Of a stretch of 64,000 bases of DNA, positions 1 through 8,655 are shown piece by piece. Origin of the DNA: Crocinitomicaceae bacterium (GTDB lineage: Bacteria > Bacteroidota > Bacteroidia > Flavobacteriales_D > Crocinitomicaceae); the NCBI GenBank assembly GCA_017983465.1, contig JAGOBK010000001.1, forward strand, positions 372,001 to 436,000, written 5' to 3'. The number at the start of each line of letters is the position of its first letter. Position 1 is the stretch's first letter. Made by a program: the position numbers and the translations under genes. The notes below the pieces were generated by a model. It had not been told where the DNA came from. It worked only from the letters and a program-made list of their open reading frames with translations, and did no database searches.

Positions 1-1313
1 TTCCCTAAATAGGCTCTTGAATTAATTTTCTGATTTCCGATCTCGACGTATTCAAGTCCATTGGAAACCACTTCAAAAACCGTTTTATCCGGATGAATGT
101 CTTTATGTGTTTGATCCACATATCCAATTTTCACCGTTTCTCCTACAGTAAATTCTCCTTGATCAACACTTAGTTCATCCATGATCATTTTGAAGATGGT
201 GGTCTTACCAGCACCATTCGGCCCGATAATCCCAACAATTCCAGCTGGAGGTAATTTAAAATTCAAATCATCGTACAACAACTTGTCGCCAAAGGATTTC
301 CCTACATGAACAGCATCAATGACATTGTTTCCAAGACGCGGACCATTCGGAATCGGAATTTCCAAAATCGCTTCTTTTTCACGAGCGTCCTCTGAAAGCA
401 TTTTATCGTAGTTCTGTAAACGTGCTTTGCTTTTCGCTTGACGAGCCTTCGGATTCATGCGCACCCATTCTAACTCGCGTGCCAACATTTTTTGACGTTT
501 GGATTCAGATTTCTCCTCCTCTTTCAAACGGTTTCCTTTTTGCTCCAACCAAGATGAATAATTTCCTTTCCAAGGAATTCCTTCTCCACGGTCTAATTCT
601 AGAATCCATCCTGCGACATTATCCAAGAAATAACGGTCGTGGGTTACGGCAATCACCGTTCCTTTGTATTGTTGTAAATGTTGTTCCAACCAGTCGATAG
701 ACTCTGCATCCAAGTGGTTGGTTGGCTCATCGAGTAATAGAATGTCTGGATTTTGCAACAACAAACGACAAAGTGCTACTCTGCGTTTTTCTCCACCGGA
801 TAAAGTTCCAATCAATTGATCGTCTGGTGGACAGCGCAAAGCATCCATCGCACGCTCGAGTTTCGTATCCAATTCCCACGCATCCAGGGCATCAATTTTA
901 TCGGAAACTTGTCCCTGACGAGCAATCAACTTGTCCATTTTATCTGGATCATTCAGGATTTCCTCATCCATGAACGCCGCATTGATTTCTTCGTATTCTT
1001 TCAAGGCATCTACGGTTTCTTGCGCGCCTTCCATCACCACTTCTTTCACGGTTTTAGTCAAGTCCAAATCTGGTTCTTGCGCTAAGTACCCAACGGTATA
1101 TCCTGGTGAAAACACAACATCTCCTTGAAAAGATGGATCGAGTCCAGCAATGATTTTCATCACCGTAGATTTCCCTGATCCGTTTAATCCGATGATTCCG
1201 ATTTTTGCCCCATAGTAAAAGGACAGATAAATATTTTTAATGATTTGTTTTCCAAGTGGAGTTGTTTTGGAAACTCCCACCATGGAGAAAATGATTTTTT
1301 TATCGTCTGACAT
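1..1313 (-). CDS. ettA: Energy-dependent translational throttle protein EttA (ABC-F ATPase), C-terminus cut by window edge
   Basis: ABC-F proteins bind the ribosomal E site and gate entry into elongation according to energy state; they are cytoplasmic and have no membrane domain. The gene starts with ATG at 1313 and stays open to base 1, giving about 437 residues of a family usually near 560, so the end of the second ATPase domain is missing. Visible: first Walker A GLNGSGKS (about residues 42-49), signature LSGGEKRRVALCRLLL (about 171-186), Walker B LLLDEPTNHLDAES, switch THDRYFLDNV, and an arm/linker with WVRMNPKARQAKSKARL. A second Walker A, GPNGAGKTT, follows. The motif wording fits EttA better than Uup, YbiT or YheS. 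It lies upstream of and co-oriented with nothing else visible; the S41 protease gene on the same strand is 49 bases before its start. Confidence 0.93.
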   Translation of the reverse strand, partial: MSDDKKIIFSMVGVSKTTPLGKQIIKNIYLSFYYGAKIGIIGLNGSGKSTVMKIIAGLDPSFQGDVVFSPGYTVGYLAQEPDLDLTKTVKEVVMEGAQETVDALKEYEEINAAFMDEEILNDPDKMDKLIARQGQVSDKIDALDAWELDTKLERAMDALRCPPDDQLIGTLSGGEKRRVALCRLLLQNPDILLLDEPTNHLDAESIDWLEQHLQQYKGTVIAVTHDRYFLDNVAGWILELDRGEGIPWKGNYSSWLEQKGNRLKEEEKSESKRQKMLARELEWVRMNPKARQAKSKARLQNYDKMLSEDAREKEAILEIPIPNGPRLGNNVIDAVHVGKSFGDKLLYDDLNFKLPPAGIVGIIGPNGAGKTTIFKMIMDELSVDQGEFTVGETVKIGYVDQTHKDIHPDKTVFEVVSNGLEYVEIGNQKINSRAYLG

Positions 1314-1362
1314 TATTTCTTTGTTTGATTCGGTAAAATTAAAATTTAGAAGGTGAATTTGA

Positions 1363-2949
1363 CTAATCCAATTTCACTTTTTCGTATTCTTTGGTATTCA
1401 ATATTTCAATGGCACGTTGCAAGATTTCATTCGACTCATTGTAAATCTGAAACATTTCATTTGCTCCCCATAGATCTTGTGCAATAATGGATTTCAAGCG
1501 AAGTTTAATCAGGTGTTCACTTGTTTTGTATCCCACCTCATCGAATTTCAATTCGGGATCTTCTTTTTGCACGTAAGCAAAAAAGGCATCCATGAAAGCT
1601 TGATCACAATTAAATGAACGCTTGAATGCATCAAAACTCGGATATTGTGCTTTTAAAGTAGCGCGTTGATTATTCACATAATTAAAAGAATAGTTATTCA
1701 AATGTCCGCCTTGAACTAACTCGCCAAAATACTTCGAGTTCTCTGTTGTATCCAATGGAACAAAGAAGTCAGGCATAATTCCACCACCTCCATAAACCGT
1801 TCGGTGTGTTTTCAGGGTTTCGAATTTCAATGAATCTGGCATTTTGATGGAATCCGCATGGATAAACTCTCCATTCAAAAAACGCTGGGTGATGTCCTTG
1901 CGGTAAGTTTCGGTGTCTTCGTAAGGTTTCTGAATAAACCTTCCCGTTGGCGTGTAATAGCGTGCAATGGTCAAACGAATCTCTGAACCATCTGAAAGCG
2001 GCATTGGACGTTGAACTAGTCCTTTTCCGTAGGTTCTTCGTCCGACAATTAGTCCACGGTCCCAATCTTGAATGGAACCAGAGAGAATCTCGCTCGCGCT
2101 TGCACTGTATTCATCCGTTAACAAGATTAACTTCCCTGTTTCAAATAATCCTTTTTTTCCAGCACGCAAATTACTACGAGGTTGAGCACGACCTTCTGAA
2201 TAAACCACTAATTTATCTCCTGACAAAAATTCATCAGCCAATTTGTGAGCAGCATCTAGCAATCCACCACCATTTCCTTGTAAGTCGAAAATCAAGTTTT
2301 TCATTCCTTGAGCCTTCAATTCATTCATGGCTTTCAAGACTTCCTCCATCGTTGTTCGCGAGAAGCTGTTTAACTTGATGTATCCGGTTTCTTTGTCAAT
2401 CATGTAAGAAGCATCCACTGAATAAACAGGGATTTTATCTCTTGTCACCGTGTATTCCAAAATTTTATTTCCTTTTCTACGAACAGTGATTTTCACTTTC
2501 GTTCCGAGTTCACCCATCAACTTTGTGCGAACTTCTTGGTTTTTCAGTCCGATTCCAGCAATGTTCACCGCATCTACCGCAATGATTTGATCCCCAGGAA
2601 GTATTCCCAATTTCTCTGAAGGTCCACCAGGAATCGTCGCAACGACGTGAAGCGTATCCTTCATGATTTGAAAACGTATTCCAATCCCCACAAAACTTCC
2701 ATTAATCGTCGATTGCGCTTCGTTTAATTCCTCAGCAGGAATATACGTTGAATGCGGATCTAATTTCTCTAGCATCGCAATAATCGCTTCTTCTGTCAAT
2801 TCCTTCCCATTCACAGGATCCACATAAAAACGTAGAATATTGTCCATTACTTCATCAAATTTCTGGGAAGTACTGCGCTCAGATGGATCAAACTGACTGA
2901 ATCCAATCAATGGAAGAAGACAGATGTATAGTAAAAAGAATTTTTTCAT
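1363..2949 (-). CDS. S41 family carboxyl-terminal processing peptidase (CtpA/Prc type)
   Basis: A secreted or periplasmic serine protease that cuts proteins near their C-termini. I place the start at ATG 2949, because it opens directly on a signal peptide (MKKFFLLYICLLPLIGFSQ); the longer frame to 3012 adds 21 residues lacking signal-peptide features. The product is 528 residues. A PDZ domain lies at about residues 80-165 (GIGIRF ... GILPGDQIIAVD). The peptidase core follows, with LQGNGGGLL, the nucleophile region YSASASEIL (about 281-289) and the catalytic lysine in RRTYGKGLVQ (about 309). A C-terminal extension of some 190 residues follows the core; this is known in Bacteroidota S41 proteins. 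The gene is divergent from the DUF2459-like gene. Family is certain; substrate is unknown. Confidence 0.93.
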   Translation of the reverse strand: MKKFFLLYICLLPLIGFSQFDPSERSTSQKFDEVMDNILRFYVDPVNGKELTEEAIIAMLEKLDPHSTYIPAEELNEAQSTINGSFVGIGIRFQIMKDTLHVVATIPGGPSEKLGILPGDQIIAVDAVNIAGIGLKNQEVRTKLMGELGTKVKITVRRKGNKILEYTVTRDKIPVYSVDASYMIDKETGYIKLNSFSRTTMEEVLKAMNELKAQGMKNLIFDLQGNGGGLLDAAHKLADEFLSGDKLVVYSEGRAQPRSNLRAGKKGLFETGKLILLTDEYSASASEILSGSIQDWDRGLIVGRRTYGKGLVQRPMPLSDGSEIRLTIARYYTPTGRFIQKPYEDTETYRKDITQRFLNGEFIHADSIKMPDSLKFETLKTHRTVYGGGGIMPDFFVPLDTTENSKYFGELVQGGHLNNYSFNYVNNQRATLKAQYPSFDAFKRSFNCDQAFMDAFFAYVQKEDPELKFDEVGYKTSEHLIKLRLKSIIAQDLWGANEMFQIYNESNEILQRAIEILNTKEYEKVKLD

Positions 2950-3012
2950 CGGTTTTGATTTGTAAGAGAAAAACAAAAATAGTAACTCCCTCGGATGAAT
3001 GCGCAGAAACAT

Positions 3013-3020
3013 TAACTTTG
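3013..3020 (+). promoter_or_regulatory. Bacteroidota -7 box (TAnnTTTG) before the DUF2459-like gene
   Basis: TAACTTTG matches the Bacteroidota sigma-A -7 consensus TAnnTTTG and ends 21 bases before the ATG at 3042. I see no clear TTG -33 element at the expected distance, so this is a moderate prediction. Confidence 0.4.
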
Positions 3021-3041
3021 TTTAAAAGATTTTTGAATTAC

Positions 3042-3773
3042 ATGAAGAAAGGAAAGAACCATCGGATAAAAACGCAGCTCAGCAAGACTGGTAAAATACT
3101 GAGTACTGTTTCCAAATGGTTTTCTATCCTACTCTTTTCTTACCTATGCATCTACTTTATTCTTTCGTTTATCCTTTCTCGGATTACCATTGAAGGACAA
3201 AATCAAAAAAATTCTAATGTTAAAATTTACTTGATGAAGTCTGGTGTTCATACGGATTTTGTCCTACCGATAAAAACCGACATCATTGATTGGACGAAGT
3301 CCTTTCCGCGAGAAAATACTGGATTCAAGGACAGCACAACAAAACTCATCGCTATTGGATGGGGAGACAAAAACTTTTACATGAATACGCCAGAATGGGC
3401 CGATTTAACTGTAAAAACTGCCGTTTCAGCCATGACAGGACTTGGGGCTTCTGCGATTCATGCTACCTATCACTATGAAATACTGAGTGATCGCCCGGTG
3501 ATTCAACTGTATTTATCCAAAAAACAATACCGAGAATTGGTCCATTACATTCAAGAACAATTGGTCAAAACAAAAAACGGAAAAACGAAATTTCTTCCAG
3601 CTCGAAATAAAAAAGTGGTGAGTGGAAACGATGCATTTTATGCTGCAAACAACCGATACAGCATGATGTTGACTTGCAATTCATGGATTAATCGTGGATT
3701 GAAAGCTTGCCATAAACGCGCTTGTTTGTGGACTCCGTTTGCCGGGGGAATTTTTTATCAGTATGGAAAATAA
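3042..3773 (+). CDS. TIGR02117/DUF2459-like membrane-anchored protein
   Basis: 243 residues, starting at ATG 3042 (MKKGKNHRIKTQ). One hydrophobic segment lies at about residues 25-48 (FSILLFSYLCIYFILSFIL), followed by an extracytoplasmic domain with SGVHTDFVLPI, IGWGDKNFYMNTPEW and a CNSW motif near the end. These match the DUF2459/TIGR02117 family, first noted beside urease genes in other bacteria and of unknown biochemical role. The conserved His-Thr-Asp and Cys-Asn-Ser stretches hint at an enzyme, possibly of papain-like (NlpC-type) fold, but that is my inference. The 3' end overlaps the next gene by 11 bases, which suggests translational coupling. Confidence 0.75.
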   Translation: MKKGKNHRIKTQLSKTGKILSTVSKWFSILLFSYLCIYFILSFILSRITIEGQNQKNSNVKIYLMKSGVHTDFVLPIKTDIIDWTKSFPRENTGFKDSTTKLIAIGWGDKNFYMNTPEWADLTVKTAVSAMTGLGASAIHATYHYEILSDRPVIQLYLSKKQYRELVHYIQEQLVKTKNGKTKFLPARNKKVVSGNDAFYAANNRYSMMLTCNSWINRGLKACHKRACLWTPFAGGIFYQYGK

Positions 3774-4623
3774 ACGCCTAACCCTCGTCCTTTTTCTATG
3801 TTGCCATCTTTCAATTTTTGGACAAATGATTCCCATGGACACTACACAGCGATTTATTATTTTCATAAACGGAAATCGCGGACCTAAAGCAAATCATGAA
3901 ACAACAGACAATCGACTTCACGTAAAAGATCCAACTGGCTACTGGTATGCCATCGACGATACCATTCTGAAAAGATTTCCCGGCGTTACACCTGTGTATT
4001 TTGATGGACATCATCCGGTAGGCACATCTCAACACCGCACCGAATTTAATTTTGCGAAGTCCTATTTTTTCTCTCGTTTTTGTTGGATTTCCAAGCGCAG
4101 TCGATGGGTACTCAATAAAAAACCGAATCCTGAAGGATTTCAAGTGCGGGTCCAAAATGGACAAATAGCGGGCGAAAATCTTTTGAATTACTTTGCACAA
4201 AAAGGAATCCAATTGGATCAAATAAAAATTGACATTGTCTGTCACAGCATGGGTTACGCCTATTCTCTAGGAATGTTTGACGCGTTAAAGTCCAAGGTGA
4301 AATTTGGCAAACTTTTAATCTTATCACCGGAAAATGCGAGCGCACAGGGACGTGATTGGTCGTATTTCGATGAAGTTTGGCAGTATGGGGCTCGTGCCGA
4401 CGACAAACAATCCGACCCAATTTGTTACCAGGATGGAATCGCACCACAGGTAGCTGTTCCGGGAATTGAAACTGTACCACATGCTAGCGGAGGAAGAATT
4501 TTCATTCCCACTTCTTGGCCAAGGAATAAAAAAGGATTCATCAAAAGTCATCATTTATTGTATTACCAATGGTTTCACGAAATCAAACCGGGTGATCGCG
4601 GTTACTTTCAACTAACGAATTAA
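3763..4623 (+). CDS. Secreted alpha/beta-hydrolase-like protein
   Basis: 286 residues from ATG 3763. This start overlaps the preceding gene by 11 bases and opens on a signal peptide (MENKRLTLVLFLCCHLSIFGQ). The central segment KIDIVCHSMGYAYSLG resembles the nucleophile elbow G-x-S-x-G of lipases and esterases, with cysteine in place of the first glycine (C-H-S-M-G). The early strand FIIFINGNRG could carry the oxyanion hole. A late histidine, as in KSHHLLYYQWFH, could complete a triad. No specific subfamily is recognised. The short overlap suggests co-expression with the DUF2459-like gene. Confidence 0.6.
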   Translation: MENKRLTLVLFLCCHLSIFGQMIPMDTTQRFIIFINGNRGPKANHETTDNRLHVKDPTGYWYAIDDTILKRFPGVTPVYFDGHHPVGTSQHRTEFNFAKSYFFSRFCWISKRSRWVLNKKPNPEGFQVRVQNGQIAGENLLNYFAQKGIQLDQIKIDIVCHSMGYAYSLGMFDALKSKVKFGKLLILSPENASAQGRDWSYFDEVWQYGARADDKQSDPICYQDGIAPQVAVPGIETVPHASGGRIFIPTSWPRNKKGFIKSHHLLYYQWFHEIKPGDRGYFQLTN

Positions 4624-4693
4624 AGGTCATATTTGAATTCGATTTTCCGTGAAATTCCAGATGGACTCCAAACGCTTAATTCCCGAAAATTCT

Positions 4694-4701
4694 TAACTTT
4701 G
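4694..4701 (+). promoter_or_regulatory. TAnnTTTG -7 box just before murB
   Basis: TAACTTTG lies with only 6 bases between it and the ATG at 4708. If it is used, transcription would start at or next to the start codon and give a leaderless mRNA. No convincing -33 TTG is visible. Confidence 0.35.
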
Positions 4702-4707
4702 GAACCA

Positions 4708-5715
4708 ATGATTCAGACAAATTCCGACCTCAAAGCATATAACACCTTTGGCATTTCCGTCAAAGCTGATCGTTTTGCTAGATTTTCCTCTATTCCAGAA
4801 CTTCAATCCATACTCAATAAACGAAACAATGATCCACTATTGATTCTTGGAGGCGGCAGTAATTTACTACTGACGAAAGACTTTCATGGACTTGTTTTAA
4901 AAAATGAAATGCTCGGATTTGACGTCATTTCAGAAACAGAGGATTTTGCGATTGTTCAATCAGGAGCTGGTGAAACATGGCATGATTTTGTCATGAAATG
5001 CATCGATTTAAACCTTAGTGGATTAGAAAACCTAAGTTTAATTCCAGGAAGTGTTGGAGCTAGTCCAATGCAAAACATCGGCGCATACGGCGTTGAAATC
5101 AAGGATTGTTTTGAATCGTTGACCGCCTATCATCTGGAAAGTGGCGAGATTCATACTTTCGATACGAAAGCTTGCGCTTTTGGATACAGGGAAAGTGTAT
5201 TCAAACATCAATTGAAAGGACAGTACATCATTTGTACCGTCTCCTTCAAATTAAAGAAAAATGCTATCGTGAATACTTCTTACGGGGCAATTTCATCCGA
5301 ATTAGAAAAACAAGGAATTACCAATCCAAGTATCCGGGACGTGAGTAACGCAGTTATTGCAATTCGTCAATCAAAACTACCAGATCCAAAAGTAATTGGG
5401 AATGCCGGCAGTTTCTTCAAGAATCCAATTGTAGAAAACGCTGTGTACGAAGCGATCAAGTTAAATTATCCAGAAGTACCCTTTTATCCGGTGGATGAAC
5501 AGCACGGTAAATTAGCTGCTGGATGGTTGATTGAAAAAGCTGGATGGAAAGGTAAAAAAATCGACACTTATGGCGTGCATACCCTGCAAGCATTGGTTTT
5601 AGTCAATTACGGAGGAAGCACGGGGAATCAAATCTATGACTTATCTTCGCAAATTATTTTAGACATAGAATCCAAGTTCGGAGTAACATTGGAACGCGAA
5701 GTCAACATATTGTAA
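4708..5715 (+). CDS. murB: UDP-N-acetylenolpyruvoylglucosamine reductase MurB
   Basis: A FAD- and NADPH-dependent cytoplasmic enzyme that reduces UDP-GlcNAc-enolpyruvate to UDP-MurNAc in peptidoglycan synthesis. 335 residues from ATG 4708 (MIQTNSDLKAYNTFGI); E. coli MurB is 342. Visible: the FAD-binding stretch ILGGGSNLLL, SLIPGSVGASPMQNIGAYGVE, YRESVF with the conserved Arg (about 161), GNAGSFFKNP with the catalytic Ser (about 235), and the C-terminal LEREVNIL with the expected catalytic Glu (about 331). The Tyr-loop layout fits type I MurB. The frame also stays open 25 codons upstream to 4633, but the family begins at the chosen ATG. pheT follows 19 bases downstream, so an operon is likely. 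Confidence 0.96.
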   Translation: MIQTNSDLKAYNTFGISVKADRFARFSSIPELQSILNKRNNDPLLILGGGSNLLLTKDFHGLVLKNEMLGFDVISETEDFAIVQSGAGETWHDFVMKCIDLNLSGLENLSLIPGSVGASPMQNIGAYGVEIKDCFESLTAYHLESGEIHTFDTKACAFGYRESVFKHQLKGQYIICTVSFKLKKNAIVNTSYGAISSELEKQGITNPSIRDVSNAVIAIRQSKLPDPKVIGNAGSFFKNPIVENAVYEAIKLNYPEVPFYPVDEQHGKLAAGWLIEKAGWKGKKIDTYGVHTLQALVLVNYGGSTGNQIYDLSSQIILDIESKFGVTLEREVNIL

Positions 5716-5717
5716 AT

Positions 5718-5724
5718 AAAGGAG
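5718..5724 (+). promoter_or_regulatory. Shine-Dalgarno-like site before pheT
   Basis: AAAGGAG lies 10 bases before the pheT ATG at 5735. Strong anti-SD complementarity is uncommon in Bacteroidota, so this stands out from neighbouring genes, where I see none. Whether it is used is unknown. Confidence 0.4.
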
Positions 5725-5734
5725 CACACTACGC

Positions 5735-8179
5735 ATGAAAGTTTCATATAACTGGTTAAAAAAATACATTCAAACGGAATTAAGCCCTGAAGATTTGGGT
5801 AAAATCCTGACGGATACTGGACTCGAAGTAGAAAGCATTGAGAAAATTGAAGCGATTGAAGGTGGCTTGCAAGGCGTTGTCATTGGACAGGTGTTAACAT
5901 GTGAAAAACATCCGGATGCCGATAAATTAAACGTGACAACGGTCACAACCGGAACAGAAGAACTACAAATTGTTTGTGGCGCTCCAAATGTTGCAGCTGG
6001 ACAAAAAGTAGTTGTAGCGACGGTTGGCACAACATTGTATCCTACTCCTGGCGAAGCATTTCATATTAAAAAAGCAAAAATTCGCGGTGTGGAGTCCTTT
6101 GGTATGCTTTGCGCAGAGGACGAATTAGGGATAGGCCATTCGCATGCAGGAATCATCGTACTTCCGGACAACACAGAAGTTGGAACACCCGCAAGTGCGC
6201 ACTTTGATTTATCCGACGATTATCAAATTGAGATTGGTTTAACGCCGAATCGAGCAGATGCGATGGGACACATTGGAGTGGCAAGAGACATCAAAGCAGC
6301 CTTGAATTTTCATCAAAAATCGAATCTATCCATTCAATGGCCAACTGTTGATTCTTTAGTCGTTTCCGGAAATCTTCCTATTCAAGTTACAATTGACAAC
6401 CAAGAAGATTGTTTGCGTTATTGCGGGGTGAGCATGGAAAATGTTCAAGTTGCCCCATCACCGGAATGGCTGCAAAAAGCACTAAGATCTGTAGGTCTGA
6501 ATCCCATTAATAACATTGTGGATATTAGCAATTTCGTCATGCGCGAATTGGGAACACCACTTCATATTTTCGATGCAAAAGCATTGAATGGAAAAGTACA
6601 TGTGCGCTCAGCAAAGACCAACGAAACGATTGTTACGTTAGATCAAGTAGAACGAAAGTTAAGCGGGACAGAATTAATGATTACGAATGGTAACGAAGCG
6701 CTTTGTATCGCTGGTGTACTAGGTGGAGCTACTTCTGGCGTATCCAACGAAACAACTCAAATATTCATTGAATCCGCGCTATTTGACTCCGTGAACATCC
6801 GAAAATCAGCACGTCTACACGGACTAAACACGGATGCCAGTTTCCGTTTCGAACGCGGGGTTGATCCATCCTTAACCATGTACGCTTTACAACGTTGCGT
6901 TCAGTTGATTCAAGAGATTGCTGGCGGTCAAGTTGGAATGGAAACCTTTGATTGGAAAGGGAATATCCCAGAAAATAAAAACATAAGTATTTCTTTAAGT
7001 AGAGTAAATCAACTTATTGGATGTGAAATAGATAAAGAATCAATATTTAATATTTTATCCAACTTGGACATCCTCGTTTTAGCCGATAATGGGGACGAAT
7101 TAAACATTGAGATTCCTGCTTACCGTGTTGATGTAACTAGAGAAGCTGATGTGATTGAGGAAATCCTTCGCATCTTTGGTTTCAACCTTGTTCCGATTCC
7201 GGAGAAGTGGAATTTATCTTTGCCCATTGCTCCAAAAATCAATAAAGATCAATTACAACGAAGCATCGCTGAGATATTGGTTGGAAAAGGATTTTCCGAA
7301 GTCATGAATAATTCCTTAACCAAAAGCTCATACGTGAGTCAATTGGGTATGGGGCAATTGCAGGATGAACATTCTGTTCGAATGCTGAATCCATTAAGTC
7401 AAGACTTAGACGTTATGCGTCAATCCTTGCTTTTTGGACTACTCGAAAACATTGAACGAAATCAAAATCGTCAATCACCGAATCTTCGCATGTTTGAATT
7501 CGGTAAAACATATGCAAAATATAGCAATGGCTACGCTGAGTCATCACAGTTAATTGTTTGCATGACTGGACAAGCGCAATCAGATAATTGGTTATCGCCT
7601 GAAAAAGGAAAAGAGACGTTGGTTTCTTACTTCCAGTTAAAAGGCCTTGTCATGGGTTTATTAGAACGCCTTGGATTCGCTGGTCAACTTCAAGAGAAGG
7701 AACTGAAGAGTAAATTGTTTGCTGATGGACAAGCTATTGAATTGCATAAAAAAACGGTTGCAGAATGCGGCTGGGCCACGCCAGAGCAATTAAATGCGTT
7801 CGGAATCAAGAATCCAGTATATTACGCCATTATTCAATGGGATCAATTACTCGAGTTGTTGAACCGTGTGAAAATTGAATATTCGGAGTTACCGAAGTCC
7901 TTCGCTATTCGCCGCGACTTCTCATTGTTATTGGACAAGCACGTTCAATTCTCCGAGCTGCGTCAAACTGCCATGCAAGCGGACAAGAAATTATTAAAGT
8001 CTGTAGGATTATTTGATGTTTACGAAGGAAAAAACCTTGAAGAAGGAAAGAAATCCTATGCATTATCATTCATTTTACAAGACGGTGATCGAACACTTAC
8101 AGATCAGGAAATTGATGCTTGTATGTCCAAAATACAAGTGAATCTTGAGAAAGAGTGCGGTGCAACTCTGAGAAATTAA
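5735..8179 (+). CDS. pheT: Phenylalanyl-tRNA synthetase beta subunit
   Basis: The beta subunit of the alpha2-beta2 enzyme that charges tRNA-Phe; it carries the editing site and tRNA-binding modules. 814 residues, close to the usual 790-820. Domains in order: N-terminal core MKVSYNWLKKYI; an EMAP-like tRNA-binding domain (about residues 40-150, with HPDADKLNVTTV and CAEDELGIG); the B3/B4 editing region (about 205-390, with LRYCGV and GLNTDASFRFERGVDPS); B5 (about 405-475); the catalytic-like core (RMLNPLSQDLDVMRQSL); and a C-terminal FDX-ACB anticodon-binding domain (SFAIRRDFSLLLD ... DGDRTLTDQEID). The partner pheS is not in the window. A hairpin terminator follows. Confidence 0.97.
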   Translation: MKVSYNWLKKYIQTELSPEDLGKILTDTGLEVESIEKIEAIEGGLQGVVIGQVLTCEKHPDADKLNVTTVTTGTEELQIVCGAPNVAAGQKVVVATVGTTLYPTPGEAFHIKKAKIRGVESFGMLCAEDELGIGHSHAGIIVLPDNTEVGTPASAHFDLSDDYQIEIGLTPNRADAMGHIGVARDIKAALNFHQKSNLSIQWPTVDSLVVSGNLPIQVTIDNQEDCLRYCGVSMENVQVAPSPEWLQKALRSVGLNPINNIVDISNFVMRELGTPLHIFDAKALNGKVHVRSAKTNETIVTLDQVERKLSGTELMITNGNEALCIAGVLGGATSGVSNETTQIFIESALFDSVNIRKSARLHGLNTDASFRFERGVDPSLTMYALQRCVQLIQEIAGGQVGMETFDWKGNIPENKNISISLSRVNQLIGCEIDKESIFNILSNLDILVLADNGDELNIEIPAYRVDVTREADVIEEILRIFGFNLVPIPEKWNLSLPIAPKINKDQLQRSIAEILVGKGFSEVMNNSLTKSSYVSQLGMGQLQDEHSVRMLNPLSQDLDVMRQSLLFGLLENIERNQNRQSPNLRMFEFGKTYAKYSNGYAESSQLIVCMTGQAQSDNWLSPEKGKETLVSYFQLKGLVMGLLERLGFAGQLQEKELKSKLFADGQAIELHKKTVAECGWATPEQLNAFGIKNPVYYAIIQWDQLLELLNRVKIEYSELPKSFAIRRDFSLLLDKHVQFSELRQTAMQADKKLLKSVGLFDVYEGKNLEEGKKSYALSFILQDGDRTLTDQEIDACMSKIQVNLEKECGATLRN

Positions 8180-8188
8180 GATCATAAA

Positions 8189-8218
8189 AAAAGTCCTAAC
8201 AATGATGTCAGGACTTTT
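8189..8218 (+). terminator. Rho-independent terminator after pheT (possibly bidirectional)
   Basis: The arms AAAAGTCCT (8189-8197) and AGGACTTTT (8210-8218) pair perfectly, with inner ACA/TGT pairing that shortens the loop. The stem ends in T on the plus strand, and the A-rich left flank would give T on the minus strand, so it may also end the convergent gene at 8239-8604. Confidence 0.85.
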
Positions 8219-8238
8219 ATCTATTTCTTGTTGTTCGA

Positions 8239-8604
8239 TTAACTGTTAGAATATCTTTCAAGATTTAAGTTTGAAACCAGTTCTTCACCTCCCAAAACAA
8301 GGATGCGACGACATTTGTTTGTTTCCACCCACAAATCTAAATTAGCAACACCTACCATTAATGTCCCGTTAATATCGATTTTATGTACAGGCTTTTGTTG
8401 CTTGTCATAGGCCTTTTTAATCTCTTGAATTTCCGGAGTTAACTCTTGATTCTGATTGAATATTAATAAACTATCAGTTCGATCGAAAAAATCGGGGAGT
8501 TTATCCGAAACCTGCACTACTTCACCTGCGCGTGCAGTTGCCCATGCTGAAATCGCATTTGAAAATTTATTTCCCGTTAATAAAAAGATAGTCTCTGCTT
8601 TCAT
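8239..8604 (-). CDS. Conserved-looking hypothetical protein, 121 residues
   Basis: I do not recognise this family. The protein starts MKAETIFLLTGNKFSNAI, has no signal peptide or membrane segment, and is predicted cytoplasmic. It alternates short strands and helices (TIFLLTG, SLLIFNQNQ, HKIDINGTLMVGVANLDLWV, RRILVLGGEELVSN). This pattern and the GGEE turn recall small Rossmann-like (SLOG-type) folds, but that is only a shape impression. The next co-directional gene upstream (in transcription order) is the arginine decarboxylase, ending 51 bases before its start, so it could be the last cistron of that unit. Confidence 0.6.
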   Translation of the reverse strand: MKAETIFLLTGNKFSNAISAWATARAGEVVQVSDKLPDFFDRTDSLLIFNQNQELTPEIQEIKKAYDKQQKPVHKIDINGTLMVGVANLDLWVETNKCRRILVLGGEELVSNLNLERYSNS

Positions 8605-8655
8605 TTCCTTTTCACAATTGTCCGCAAATATAGCGCTTAAAAGCTTTCGTTAATT

